Below are positions 53,105 to 61,446 of a stretch of 64,000 nt of DNA, one piece after another; the stretch's first letter is position 1, and each line of letters opens with the position of its first letter. The stretch comes from Sphingomonas gei (lineage in GTDB: Bacteria > Pseudomonadota > Alphaproteobacteria > Sphingomonadales > Sphingomonadaceae). The notes under the pieces were generated by a model. That model did not search any database, had not been told where the DNA came from, and was given only the letters and a program-made list of their open reading frames with translations. The stretch is taken from contig NZ_SRXT01000001.1 in assembly GCF_004792685.1 (NCBI RefSeq), forward strand, positions 620,001 through 684,000. The letters are read 5' to 3'. A program made the position numbers and the translations under genes.

Positions 53105-54688
53105 ATGACCACACTCGCAGGTTCCAAGATCCGCCGCTTCCGCGAGGAACGCGCCCTTTCCCGCGCCGCTTTCGGTGCGTGGTTCGACACGCCCGGCTCG
53201 ACCGTGCAGGGCTGGGAGGAGGACGGCAAGCGCGCCTCGCCCGCGTTGCTCAACCAGATCGCCGCCAACGGCATCGCGCATCACCAGGACTGGTACGTCC
53301 CTGTCCGCAACCTGGAGCAAGACATGGGCTGGACCCCTGACAGCTGGACCCATGCCGAGGCGCGCCAGCTCCCCAATTACCCCGATCAGGCGGCGTTGAA
53401 CGCCGCCACGACCACGCTCGCTTCGTATCCGCCGCTCGTCTTTGCCGGCGAGGCGCGCGAACTCACCACCGATCTAGCCAAGGTCTCACGCGGCGAGGCG
53501 TTCCTGCTCCAGGGCGGCGACTGTGCCGAGAGCTTTGCCGAGTTCCACCCCAACAACATCCGCGACACCTTCCGCGTCATCCTCCAGATGGCGGTCGTCC
53601 TTACGTTCGCGTCGAAGCTCCCGACGATCAAGCTCGGCCGGATGGCCGGCCAGTTCGCCAAGCCGCGCAGCGCCGACACCGAAGTGATCAACGGCGTCGA
53701 ATTGCCCTCGTATCGCGGCGACAATGTCAACGACATCGCCTTCACGCCCGAGAGCCGCATCCCCGATCCGCAGCGGATGGTGCAGGGCTATTCGCAGTCC
53801 GCCGCGACGCTCAACCTGCTGCGTGCCTTCGCCACCGGCGGCTATGCCAACCTCCACCAGGTCCACCGCTGGACGCTCGACTTCATGGGCCGCAGCCCCT
53901 GGTCGAAGAAGTTCGCCGACGTCGCCGACCGTATCGGCGAATCGCTCGATTTCATGGAAGCGTGCGGGATCAACCCCGACACCGTCCCGCAGCTCAAGGG
54001 CACCCAATTCTACACCAGCCACGAGGCGCTTTTGCTCCAGTACGAGCAGGCGCTGACCCGGCAGGACAGCCTCACCGGCGACTGGTACGATACCAGCGCG
54101 CATTTCCTGTGGATCGGCGACCGCACCCGCTTCGAGGGCAGCGCGCATGTCGAGTTCCTGCGCGGCATCGGCAATCCGATCGGGATGAAGTGCGGCCCCA
54201 GCCTCGAGCCCGACGCCTTGATACGCCTGCTCGACACGCTCAACCCAGCACGCGTCCCCGGCCGGATGACGTTGATCACGCGCTACGGCCACGACAAGAT
54301 CGAGAAGGGGCTCCCCGCCCTCATCCGCGCGGTGAAACGCGAGGGGCATCCGGTGGTATGGAGCTGCGACCCGATGCACGGCAACGTCGTCAAGGCGGCC
54401 AACGGCTACAAGACCCGGCCGTTCGATCGCATCCTGGCGGAAGTCCGCGGCTTCTTCGCCGTCCATCGCGCCGAGGGCACCTTCGCGGGCGGCATCCACG
54501 CCGAAATGACCGGCCAGAACGTCACCGAATGCACCGGAGGCGGTATCGATATCACCGAGCAGGCGCTCGCCGATCGCTACCACACGCATTGCGACCCGCG
54601 GTTGAACGCGGGGCAGAGCCTGGAGCTGGCATTTTTGCTGGCGGAAATGCTGAATGCGGAGATGGCGGAGCGGCGCAAGGCGGCCTAG
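53105..54688 (+). CDS. XRE-type HTH domain fused to class II DAHP synthase
   Basis: A 527-residue protein made in one frame. Residues ~5-57 are an XRE-like helix-turn-helix ([44 protein letters not shown]). From residue 74 (MGWTPDSW) a complete class II 3-deoxy-D-arabino-heptulosonate 7-phosphate synthase follows, the first enzyme of the shikimate pathway (PEP + erythrose 4-phosphate). Its metal and substrate motifs are present: [38 protein letters not shown] and CDPMHGN. Ordinary class II enzymes start at the residue-74 equivalent. That Met (53324) has its own GGAG ribosome site, so a short form is also possible. The ATG at 53105 has only a weak site, and two matching 17-bp palindromes stand directly upstream. 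It could be an enzyme that senses pathway state and represses its own gene; this is inference. Confidence 0.85.
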   Translation: MTTLAGSKIRRFREERALSRAAFGAWFDTPGSTVQGWEEDGKRASPALLNQIAANGIAHHQDWYVPVRNLEQDMGWTPDSWTHAEARQLPNYPDQAALNAATTTLASYPPLVFAGEARELTTDLAKVSRGEAFLLQGGDCAESFAEFHPNNIRDTFRVILQMAVVLTFASKLPTIKLGRMAGQFAKPRSADTEVINGVELPSYRGDNVNDIAFTPESRIPDPQRMVQGYSQSAATLNLLRAFATGGYANLHQVHRWTLDFMGRSPWSKKFADVADRIGESLDFMEACGINPDTVPQLKGTQFYTSHEALLLQYEQALTRQDSLTGDWYDTSAHFLWIGDRTRFEGSAHVEFLRGIGNPIGMKCGPSLEPDALIRLLDTLNPARVPGRMTLITRYGHDKIEKGLPALIRAVKREGHPVVWSCDPMHGNVVKAANGYKTRPFDRILAEVRGFFAVHRAEGTFAGGIHAEMTGQNVTECTGGGIDITEQALADRYHTHCDPRLNAGQSLELAFLLAEMLNAEMAERRKAA

Positions 54689-54692
54689 TCCC

Positions 54693-55727
54693 TCATCTCG
54701 CCAGCCGCTGGCGATCCATCTTCAGCGTCACGATCACCCCGCCTTCGGACCAGTCATAGTCGATCGCGCCGCCCAACTGGCCCGAAACAGTGCGCTTGAC
54801 GAGATTGCTGCCGAACCCGGAGGGTGCCTCCGGCGCGTCGACCACCGGGCCGCCGCGCTCGATCCACGTCACCGTGATCGTGTCGCCTTCGGTCGCGCTG
54901 GTCACGTCGAGCGTTCCGGCACCTTCCGAAAGCGCCCCGTATTTGACCGAGTTGGTCGCCAGTTCGTGGATCACCAGCGCCAGCCCGGTCGCCGCGCGCT
55001 CGCCCACGCCCATCCGCTCGACCGCGACGCGGATCCGCCCGCTGAACGCACCGGGATCGTCATACGGGGCGAGCAGCACCGAGATCAGGTCGCCGAGCAG
55101 CGCCGCCGAGCCCTGATCATGCGGCAGCGGCCGGACCAGATCGTGCGCGCGGCCCAAAGCGGTAAGCCGCGCAGTGAGGTCGTGCGCCATGTCCTCGGCA
55201 CTCACTGCCGATCGCGATGTGATCGCAGTCAGCCCCGAAGCGATTGCGAGCAGGTTCTTGACGCGATGGCTCATTTCGCCGGCGAGCAGCTCATGGCCTT
55301 CCTCGGCCTGCTTGCGCCCGGTGACGTCGAGGAAGATGCCGAACATCGTCCGCCCGACGATCCCCGCATCCTCACCCTGCCCGCGCGCCGAAATCCAGCG
55401 GATCTCCGAGCCGACCATGATGCGGAAATCAGTCTCGTAATAGCCTAGCACTGCCCGTGTCGCCGCGAACGCGGCGCGAACCCGGTCGCGATCGGCCGGA
55501 TGGATGTGCGCCGACAGCTCCTCGAAGGTCACTGACCGGCGCCACGGCAGCCCCCACAATTCGAACCCGCGCGCGTCCATCGTGAACTGGTCGGTGTCGA
55601 CCTCCCACGCCCACAACGCCACTCCTGCCGCGCTAACCGCGAGGCGAAGATGACGCGCATCCCATTCATGTGGGATTGGCTCCTTGGCGGTCACATAGCG
55701 TCCTGATTTTGCAATGCCCCTCCCCAT
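54693..55727 (-). CDS. PAS-domain HWE-family sensor histidine kinase
   Basis: A 344-residue cytoplasmic kinase without membrane segments. A PAS fold covers about residues 20-140 (VALWAWEVDTDQFTMDARG; HIHPADRDRVRAAFAATRAV). The HWE/HisKA_2 phosphoacceptor is GEMSHRVKNLLAIASGL, and the ATPase part has VIHELATNSVKYGAL (N box) and GFGSNLVKRTV. Such kinases often serve the general stress response of alphaproteobacteria. I place the start at 55727 (MGRGIAKSGRY); the frame is open a further 32 codons. No response regulator is adjacent. Confidence 0.85.
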   Translation of the reverse strand: MGRGIAKSGRYVTAKEPIPHEWDARHLRLAVSAAGVALWAWEVDTDQFTMDARGFELWGLPWRRSVTFEELSAHIHPADRDRVRAAFAATRAVLGYYETDFRIMVGSEIRWISARGQGEDAGIVGRTMFGIFLDVTGRKQAEEGHELLAGEMSHRVKNLLAIASGLTAITSRSAVSAEDMAHDLTARLTALGRAHDLVRPLPHDQGSAALLGDLISVLLAPYDDPGAFSGRIRVAVERMGVGERAATGLALVIHELATNSVKYGALSEGAGTLDVTSATEGDTITVTWIERGGPVVDAPEAPSGFGSNLVKRTVSGQLGGAIDYDWSEGGVIVTLKMDRQRLAR

Positions 55728-55779
55728 AGCCGCCCGCCCGCCTTGGGGCAAACGTTGGGCGCGCGGCTCAGCTGGCACT

Positions 55780-55906
55780 GCATCGCAACAAAGCGACACA
55801 CGCCCGTAACACGACCCCGCCACAGGGGCCGTGCCGGCGCAGGGTCCCCTCCTTCCGCGCCGGCTCTCCCCGAACTACGGGGCGGCTCCGGCCGCCCCGG
55901 CTTTTT
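55780..55906 (+). ncRNA. Candidate small RNA with a strong terminator
   Basis: In the 177-bp gap between two minus-strand genes, the plus strand forms a stem GCCGGCGC/GCGCCGGC (55833-55840 with 55857-55864) whose 16-nt loop holds CCCTCCTTCC, a stretch able to pair with ribosome sites. A 9-bp terminator stem follows, CGGGGCGGC/GCCGCCCCG (55878-55886 with 55891-55899), with loop TCCG and then TTTTT at 55902-55906. No plus-strand gene ends upstream, so the terminator implies an independent transcript. The 5' end is a guess. The style resembles alphaproteobacterial trans-acting sRNAs such as the suhB/MmgR family, but I cannot confirm membership. Confidence 0.6.
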
Positions 55907-56291
55907 ACTCGGGCCGTTGGCAGACCGCCTCGATATTCTGCCCGTCGGGATCGCGCACGAACGCGGCATAATAATTGGGATGGTAATGCGCGCGGATGCC
56001 CGGGGGGCCGTTGTCGATTCCTCCAGCCGCCAACGCTGCGGCATAAAACGCGTCGACTTCGCTGCGGGTATCGACTGCGAAGGCGACATGGATGCCCGCT
56101 CCGACTCGCTTCTCGTCACCGATCCAGAAGAAGGGCTTGCCGTCCTTGCCATAGCCCAACATCGAGCCCGCACCCGTCTCCTCGGGGGTGACGCGCATCA
56201 CCTCGGTGATGCCGAGAGGGGCGAGCGCGGCGACATAGAAGGCGCTCGATCTGGCAAGGTCCGAAACGGAAAAGCCGAGATGGTCGATCAT
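55905..56291 (-). CDS. VOC (glyoxalase/bleomycin-resistance) family protein
   Basis: A 128-residue single VOC domain: MIDHLGFSVSDLARSSAFY, then HVAFAVDTRSEVDAFYAAAL and NYYAAFVRDPDGQNIEAVC. His4 and the Glu near the C-terminus are the usual metal ligands. The substrate is unknown. The start at 56291 is chosen because the extra residues upstream are Arg/Gly-rich and unlike the family. It is third in the minus-strand run behind lysoplasmalogenase and DUF488. Confidence 0.88.
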   Translation of the reverse strand: MIDHLGFSVSDLARSSAFYVAALAPLGITEVMRVTPEETGAGSMLGYGKDGKPFFWIGDEKRVGAGIHVAFAVDTRSEVDAFYAAALAAGGIDNGPPGIRAHYHPNYYAAFVRDPDGQNIEAVCQRPE

Positions 56292-56308
56292 GATTTGCTC
56301 CTCACGCG

Positions 56309-56740
56309 TCAGGGAAACAGGTCCACCACCTCGGCGCCCTCGCCTTCGGCGGCGAGCAGCAGGGTGCGGTGGCAATGTTCGGGATTGCGCTCGAAGCAGA
56401 GCAAGGCGCTCGGCTTCTCCGCCGCGAGCGCGCGCATCTGCGCCGCTTCGGCCTGCGCCTCGGGGAGGCCGAGCTGGACTTCGTACACCGCCTCGAGCGT
56501 TGCCACATCGCCTTTCTTGGCGGCGTCGCGCCCCGGCTTGGGCGTGCCGAGATTCTTCAGCAGGACATAGTCGATCCCTGCGTCCCTGAGACTTGCGGCG
56601 AGGATGTTCTTCGAGAAGCCCGGCCGTCGCGACAACGGGAGCGCGCGGACATCGATCACCCGCTCCACGCCGGCCTTGTGGAGCGCCGCGATGAACTCGA
56701 CCATCGTCGTCGCCTCATAGCCGATGGTGAAGATCTTCAT
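56309..56740 (-). CDS. DUF488 family protein
   Basis: A 143-residue DUF488 protein: [36 protein letters not shown] and LLCFERNPEHCHRTLL with the conserved Cys/His cluster (ERNPEHCHR). The activity is not established. It is coupled to the upstream lysoplasmalogenase gene by an ATGA overlap at 56737-56740. Confidence 0.88.
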   Translation of the reverse strand: MKIFTIGYEATTMVEFIAALHKAGVERVIDVRALPLSRRPGFSKNILAASLRDAGIDYVLLKNLGTPKPGRDAAKKGDVATLEAVYEVQLGLPEAQAEAAQMRALAAEKPSALLCFERNPEHCHRTLLLAAEGEGAEVVDLFP

Positions 56741-57375
56741 GCTCGCAAACTCCGCACCACGCCCCAGGCGATCAACGCCTGTCCGGCGAAATAGGTCGGC
56801 CAGATCAGCAGCCCGGGCAGCGCCGAACCGGACAACGGCCCGTCCTGGCCGAAGATGAGCAGGTCCGACAGCGCGAACAATGCCGCGCCCAGTCCTACGC
56901 TCGCCTGCGGGAAGCGGCTGATCGCGGCGGTGCCGAACATCGCGCCGAGCCCCGTGGCGTACAACGCGATCCCCGGTGCCGCCCCGCGGTCGGTCGGCAG
57001 GCCCCACGCCGCCGCGGCGACCGCCACTGCGATCAGCCCCGCCTGCCATAGCGGCCCGCAGCGATTGCGCAGATACACCAGCACGGCGACGAGATGGCCG
57101 GCGAGAAAGGCGACTGCGCCGACCGTCATCCCGTGCGTCTCGATCAGCACGTCGCCCAGGGCGCCCAGCCCGAGCGCCGCGGCGATCAACCAGCCGTCGA
57201 CGGTCCGCGCCTGCGTCGCCGCCCACAAAGCGAGCAACGCCACGCCCGATCCCTTCCAGGCCACATGCGCCGCAGGCGCGATGGCGATCCACTGCGTCGC
57301 ATAATAGCTTCCTCCCGCGAGGAACGCGGTGAGGAAGATCAATCGCAAGCGACCTGCATTCATCAACCGGAGCAT
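56737..57375 (-). CDS. Lysoplasmalogenase (YhhN family)
   Basis: A 212-residue protein with about seven to eight hydrophobic helices. The YhhN/TMEM86 signature Asp residues appear in [13 protein letters not shown] and in [10 protein letters not shown]. The family hydrolyses the vinyl-ether bond of lysoplasmalogens in animals; bacterial substrates are uncertain. The start could be the Met at 57375 or the next one at 57363. It is divergent from trmFO with a 52-bp gap. Confidence 0.82.
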   Translation of the reverse strand: MLRLMNAGRLRLIFLTAFLAGGSYYATQWIAIAPAAHVAWKGSGVALLALWAATQARTVDGWLIAAALGLGALGDVLIETHGMTVGAVAFLAGHLVAVLVYLRNRCGPLWQAGLIAVAVAAAAWGLPTDRGAAPGIALYATGLGAMFGTAAISRFPQASVGLGAALFALSDLLIFGQDGPLSGSALPGLLIWPTYFAGQALIAWGVVRSLRA

Positions 57376-57427
57376 AACGCCGTCGCGGCCTTTGTCATGT
57401 GGCCCACATGCCGCTATTCGCCCGGCG

Positions 57428-58741
57428 GTGACTCACGACATCCATATCATCGGCGGCGGCCTCGCCGGATCCGAAGCCGCCTGGCAGCTCGCGCAGGCAG
57501 GACACAAGGTCAAGCTCTCCGAAATGCGCGGCTCGGGCAGCATGACCGCCGCGCACCAGAGCGATCGCCTCGCCGAACTCGTCTGCTCGAACAGCTTCCG
57601 CTCGGACGATGCCGAGCGCAACGCCGTGGGGCTGCTCCATCAGGAGATGCGCGACCTTGGCTCGTTGATCCTCGGCCAGGGCGACATCTACAAGGTCCCC
57701 GCCGGCTCGGCGCTCGCGGTCGATCGCGATGGCTTCGCCGACGGCGTCACTGCTATGCTCGCGGGCCATCCCAACATCACCATCGTCCGCGAGCGCGTCG
57801 ATCAGCTGCCCGGCGAGGGCCTGACCATCGTCGCCACCGGCCCGCTCACTGCGCCGGGCCTCGCCGACAGCATCGGCAGCGCGACCGGCAAGGAGAGCCT
57901 CGCCTTTTTCGACGCGATCGCGCCGATCCTCCATTTCGAGAGCATCGACTTCACCACCGCCTGGTACCAGTCGCGCTGGAACAAGGGCGAAGGCAAGGAT
58001 TACATCAACTGCCCGATGTCGAAGGACGAATATCTCGCCTTCCACGCTGGGCTGATCGCGGGCGAGAAGACCGAGTTCCGCGAATGGGAGAACGTCCCCT
58101 ATTTCGAAGGCTGCATGCCGGTCGAAGTGATGGCCGAGCGCGGAGTCGATACGCTGCGCTATGGCCCGATGAAGGGCGTCGGTCTCGACGATCCGCGCAC
58201 CGGGCGCTGGCCCTATGCGGTAGTCCAGCTGCGCCAGGATAATGCCAGCGGCACGCTGTGGAACATGGTCGGCTTCCAGACCAAGCTCAAATACGGCGCG
58301 CAGGTCGAGCTGTTCCGCACCATTCCGGGGCTCGAAAACGCCGAATTCGCGCGGCTGGGCGGGCTGCATCGCAACACCTTCATCCGCTCGCCCGAACTGC
58401 TCGACCCGACGCTGCGCCTCAAGTCGCGCCCGAACATCCGTTTTGCCGGGCAGATCACCGGGTGCGAAGGGTATGTCGAAAGCGCCGCGATCGGGCTGCT
58501 GGCCGGACGCTTCGCCGCGGCCGAGCTCGCGGGAACGACGCTGGCATCGCCGCCGCGAGAGACTGCGCTGGGCGCGCTGCTCGCGCACATCACCGGCGAG
58601 GCCGAGGTCGAGACCTACCAGCCGATGAACGTCAATTTCGGGCTGTTCCCGCCGATCGAGGGCCGCTCGAAAAAGGCGGATCGCAAGCTGATGTACACCA
58701 GCCGCGCGCGGGCGGCGTTTTCGGGCTGGATCTCCGCTTAG
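57428..58741 (+). CDS. trmFO: Methylenetetrahydrofolate-tRNA-(uracil-5-)-methyltransferase
   Basis: A 437-residue FAD- and folate-dependent enzyme that makes ribothymidine at position 54 of tRNA. The FAD loop is [18 protein letters not shown], followed by the TrmFO-specific [20 protein letters not shown] (Cys nucleophile) and NCPMSKDEY. The GTG at 57428 is the start matching homologues; the frame is open upstream in the lysoplasmalogenase gene. Its TAG stop (58739-58741) is formed at the first bases of the possible insertion remnant described below. Confidence 0.93.
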   Translation: MTHDIHIIGGGLAGSEAAWQLAQAGHKVKLSEMRGSGSMTAAHQSDRLAELVCSNSFRSDDAERNAVGLLHQEMRDLGSLILGQGDIYKVPAGSALAVDRDGFADGVTAMLAGHPNITIVRERVDQLPGEGLTIVATGPLTAPGLADSIGSATGKESLAFFDAIAPILHFESIDFTTAWYQSRWNKGEGKDYINCPMSKDEYLAFHAGLIAGEKTEFREWENVPYFEGCMPVEVMAERGVDTLRYGPMKGVGLDDPRTGRWPYAVVQLRQDNASGTLWNMVGFQTKLKYGAQVELFRTIPGLENAEFARLGGLHRNTFIRSPELLDPTLRLKSRPNIRFAGQITGCEGYVESAAIGLLAGRFAAAELAGTTLASPPRETALGALLAHITGEAEVETYQPMNVNFGLFPPIEGRSKKADRKLMYTSRARAAFSGWISA

Positions 58742-59081
58742 GGTCTGTCCTCAATGGGATATCAGTTCGCCGCTGGGCGTGGGCGCCTCCCTTCACTTGC
58801 TCGGTTTGCAGTCGGGTCCGATCATCCCTTGCAATGTAGGATTTCCCTTGCTGAGATGGATGCGCTGCCGACCGGTGGCCGCTCTTTGACAATATGGCTG
58901 CCGACCGGAACCCGAGACGCGTATTGGGGACCTGTGTGTGCATTCCGATCTGGCCCGTCCGCCGCTGGAACATGCGCGATAGTGTGACCCTGGTGTGACC
59001 TTCGGTCCGCAAGATGCGCATGCCCGGGGCGCGACGGCCCTTGCCCTGATCGCGCGGCTCTCAATTGAGTCCTGCCCCTAA
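58738..59081. mobile_element. Possible insertion-sequence remnant or MITE
   Basis: This 336-bp stretch has no gene I can support. Its ends are imperfect inverted repeats beginning TTAGGG: TTAGGGTCTGTCCTCAAT at 58738-58755 and the complement of AATTGAGTCCTGCCCCTAA at 59063-59081 (14 of 19 positions agree). The interior is less GC-rich and less codon-like than its surroundings. TTAGGGTCTGTCCTC-like tips occur in IS5-type elements, but no transposase is left. The stop codons of both flanking genes lie in the TTAGGG tips. Confidence 0.4.
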
Positions 59082-59554
59082 TCCTCGGCTTCTTCCTTCG
59101 CTGGAGCTGCCGGGCACACGCAGCGCGGTTTGGCGCCGGGGCGCGGCTTGACGGCCGTCGCCAGGAATTCGGCGCGAGTGAGCGTGCCCGATTTGTCGGC
59201 ATCGGCGCCGGCGAATTTGGTGGTTGTCTTCGCCGCCCACTCCTCGAAATCGAGCCGGCCGTCGTGATTGGCGTCGAGCTTGGCGTAGGCCTTACGGCGC
59301 GACAGCAGATATTCCTCCCTCGAAACCGCGTCGTTGCGGTCCTTGTCGAAGCGGTCGAAGCGCTTCTGCTCGCGCGTCTTCTCGCTCGCTTTGGGAGCCT
59401 CTGCCGGCAGGGGCTCCTCTGCCGTGGCGGCGGCAGCGCGCGCGGCCGGTGCCGCGGGAAGCTTGAACTCGGAAGCGGCCGAGCCGCGGAACAGGAACAT
59501 GCCTGCGAGCATCAGCAGCACCGCTGCGCCCGCGCCTGCGAAATAACGCCACAT
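59078..59554 (-). CDS. Membrane-anchored EF-hand protein
   Basis: A 158-residue protein with an N-terminal membrane anchor (FAGAGAAVLLMLAGMFLF), an Ala/Pro/Glu-rich linker and three EF-hand loops: DKDRNDAVSREE, DANHDGRLDFEE and DADKSGTLTRAE. The first loop is weaker at the glycine position. It probably binds calcium in the periplasm. Its last residues (PAAPAKEEAED) end in a TAG at the edge of the possible IS remnant. Confidence 0.85.
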   Translation of the reverse strand: MWRYFAGAGAAVLLMLAGMFLFRGSAASEFKLPAAPAARAAAATAEEPLPAEAPKASEKTREQKRFDRFDKDRNDAVSREEYLLSRRKAYAKLDANHDGRLDFEEWAAKTTTKFAGADADKSGTLTRAEFLATAVKPRPGAKPRCVCPAAPAKEEAED

Positions 59555-59616
59555 CGAAGGTCTCCCCCGATTGTCGAAGGCGACAGGCTACGCAAGTCGC
59601 GCGCGCTGGCAAGCCC

Positions 59617-60360
59617 CTACTTGCCGGTCAGCCGATGCCAGAGCAGCCGGCCCACCCGATGCGGCGCGCCCTTGTGAGGGTGCATGCCATCGGGGAGGCG
59701 CAGGTCCATCCGTGCAAGATGGGCGAGCGCGCCGAGTGCGCGCCCGTTGCGGCTCCAGCGTGCGGCGGCAGCCTCGTCCAGCAGCGGAGTCGCCATCGCG
59801 CGCGCCTCCGCGGCCTCGATGGGCGCGCGCAGGTTCCGCGCCAGGTCGACCAACGCCCAGCCCTGGCCCGCCGCGGCGACAGGATCCCCCGACGCCGCTG
59901 CCATCGCGGCCCCGGCGGCGACAAACAGATGACCGCGACCTTCGCCGAACCGCCGCAGGGCGGCCAAGCCCAGTTCGGGCTCTTCGATCAGCACTTCCCA
60001 GCCATGAACGATCGGCACCAGCGACTCGCCCGAAATGCCCAGGGGCAGCACCGACATGGCCAGCCCCTGCAAGGCGGGCTCGGAGGGCGGTGACTGGCTG
60101 TCGAGTCGCGCCAATGCCTCGCGCCACCAGGCGAGGCGCAATTGTCCCAGTGCGGGCTCGCTCGTCGTCCGGATCAGGTCCGCCAGGCGATCGTCGAGTG
60201 CGAGCAGGGCGGAAAGCGCTCCCCGTCGCGCTGCCGGCGCATAAGCGAGCACGATCGGTCGCCACGGATCTGTGTCGATCGTAGGCAAGGGTGCTTCAAA
60301 CAATTTGTTAACTCGCTTCGTGGCATCAAAACCCAGAGGTCCAGGGGTGCGCCGCGTCAT
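59617..60360 (-). CDS. Squalene/phytoene-synthase-like protein
   Basis: A 247-residue protein of the squalene/phytoene synthase superfamily: PIVLAYAPAARRGALSALLALDDRLADLIRTTSEPALGQLRLAWWREAL (quoted in parts: LAYAPAARRGAL, LIRTTSEPALGQLRLAWW) and ALVDLARNLRAP. The second Asp-rich motif needed for prenyl-PP condensation is degenerate, so it may be an assembly-factor-like member (NDUFAF6 type) rather than an enzyme. The ATG at 60360 overlaps the divergent TadE-like start codon; the true start may be slightly downstream. Confidence 0.78.
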   Translation of the reverse strand: MTRRTPGPLGFDATKRVNKLFEAPLPTIDTDPWRPIVLAYAPAARRGALSALLALDDRLADLIRTTSEPALGQLRLAWWREALARLDSQSPPSEPALQGLAMSVLPLGISGESLVPIVHGWEVLIEEPELGLAALRRFGEGRGHLFVAAGAAMAAASGDPVAAAGQGWALVDLARNLRAPIEAAEARAMATPLLDEAAAARWSRNGRALGALAHLARMDLRLPDGMHPHKGAPHRVGRLLWHRLTGK

Positions 60361-60928
60361 GATCTATTCGCAAGAGTCGAGGAAAGCCATCCGGCGTGGC
60401 CGTATGGCAAGACACGTTCTTTCGTTTCGCGATGACACCAGAGGCGTGGCCGCGATTGAATTCGCATTCATCGCAGCGCCGCTGGCCGGACTGATGGTGG
60501 CCATTCTGCAGACCAGCCTGACGTTCTTCGCACAGCAGACGCTCGAAACCACGGCCGAGAAGTCTGTGCGCAAGCTCATCACCGGAGAAGCACAAAAAGC
60601 GAGCATGACCGCAGCGCAATTCAAGACCCTGGTCTGCACCAAGCTTCCCTCGTTCATGAAGTGCGACAATGTCTATGTCGACGTGACGAGCGCGGTCAGC
60701 TTCGCGAGCATTGCGACCAGCGCTCCCACCATCACCTTCGACGGTGACGGCAAGGTCACTAACAGCTTCGCTTTCACCCCCGGCGGGCCCGGATCGATCA
60801 ACATCGTTCGAATCATGTACGCCTGGGACGTTCAGGCCGGACCCTTCGGTTTCGATCTGGCCACCATGTCGAACAAGAAGCGACTGCTTTACGCGACGGC
60901 GGTATTCAAAACGGAGCCCTATACATGA
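60359..60928 (+). CDS. TadE-like pilus assembly/secretion protein
   Basis: A 189-residue TadE-like protein. The N-terminal membrane anchor is IEFAFIAAPLAGLMVAILQTS, preceded by the family motif RGVAAIEFAFI. The rest is periplasmic with two cysteines that could pair (VCTKLPSFMKCDN). Starts at 60359 or 60404 are possible; the later one gives the cleaner TadE start (MARHVLSFRDDTRG). First of three coupled tad-type genes. Confidence 0.82.
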   Translation: MIYSQESRKAIRRGRMARHVLSFRDDTRGVAAIEFAFIAAPLAGLMVAILQTSLTFFAQQTLETTAEKSVRKLITGEAQKASMTAAQFKTLVCTKLPSFMKCDNVYVDVTSAVSFASIATSAPTITFDGDGKVTNSFAFTPGGPGSINIVRIMYAWDVQAGPFGFDLATMSNKKRLLYATAVFKTEPYT

Positions 60929-61446
60929 TCGCCCGTCTGGCACGCGAAACGCGCGGGGTCTCGGCAGTCGAATTCGCCTTCGTGCTGCCGTTCCTCGTGC
61001 TGCTGTTCGTCGGCGGCTACCAGCTGTCGGACGCAATCTCCGCGTATCGCAAGGTCACGGTGGCGACGAAGACCGTTGCCGACCTCACGTCGCAATATAC
61101 TTCGGTGACCAATGGCGAGCTCGACCAGATTCTCGCGGCCAGCCAGCAGGTAATGGCACCTTACAAGGTGTCCAATGCCAAGATAACGGTTTCGCAAGTC
61201 TCGATCGACAATAATGGCAATGCCATGATTTCGTGGAGCCGGGCGCTCAACACGCCCGAAATGACCGTGGGCACCGCGTTCACGGTTCCTGCGACGATCA
61301 AGCAGAACAACACATCGCTGATCGTGGCGACGATCACCTATTCCTATGTGCCCGTCGTCGCGAGCGGCATGTTCGGCACCATCCCGATGCGCGACGACAT
61401 CATCATGAGTCCGCGCGCCTCCAGCTCGGTGAAGAAGATCTCATGA
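60925..61446 (+). CDS. TadE/TadG-like pseudopilin-type protein
   Basis: A 173-residue TadE-like protein with the motif TRGVSAVEFAFVLPFLVLLFVGG, ending in a periplasmic domain (VPVVASGMFGTIPMRDD). Its start overlaps the previous gene by 4 nt (ATGA), and its stop overlaps the TadG-like gene the same way. TadE/F minor pseudopilins help assemble Flp pili. Confidence 0.85.
   Translation: MIARLARETRGVSAVEFAFVLPFLVLLFVGGYQLSDAISAYRKVTVATKTVADLTSQYTSVTNGELDQILAASQQVMAPYKVSNAKITVSQVSIDNNGNAMISWSRALNTPEMTVGTAFTVPATIKQNNTSLIVATITYSYVPVVASGMFGTIPMRDDIIMSPRASSSVKKIS

Noticed and set aside
53105..53323. HTH segment considered as a separate small regulator gene with its own stop before the DAHP synthase
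   Set aside because: There is no stop or frame change between the HTH and the synthase; the frame is continuous to 54688.
55878..55906. Hairpin plus T-run taken as the terminator of the VOC gene
   Set aside because: The T-run follows the stem on the plus strand, while the VOC gene is transcribed on the minus strand; on that strand no T-run follows.
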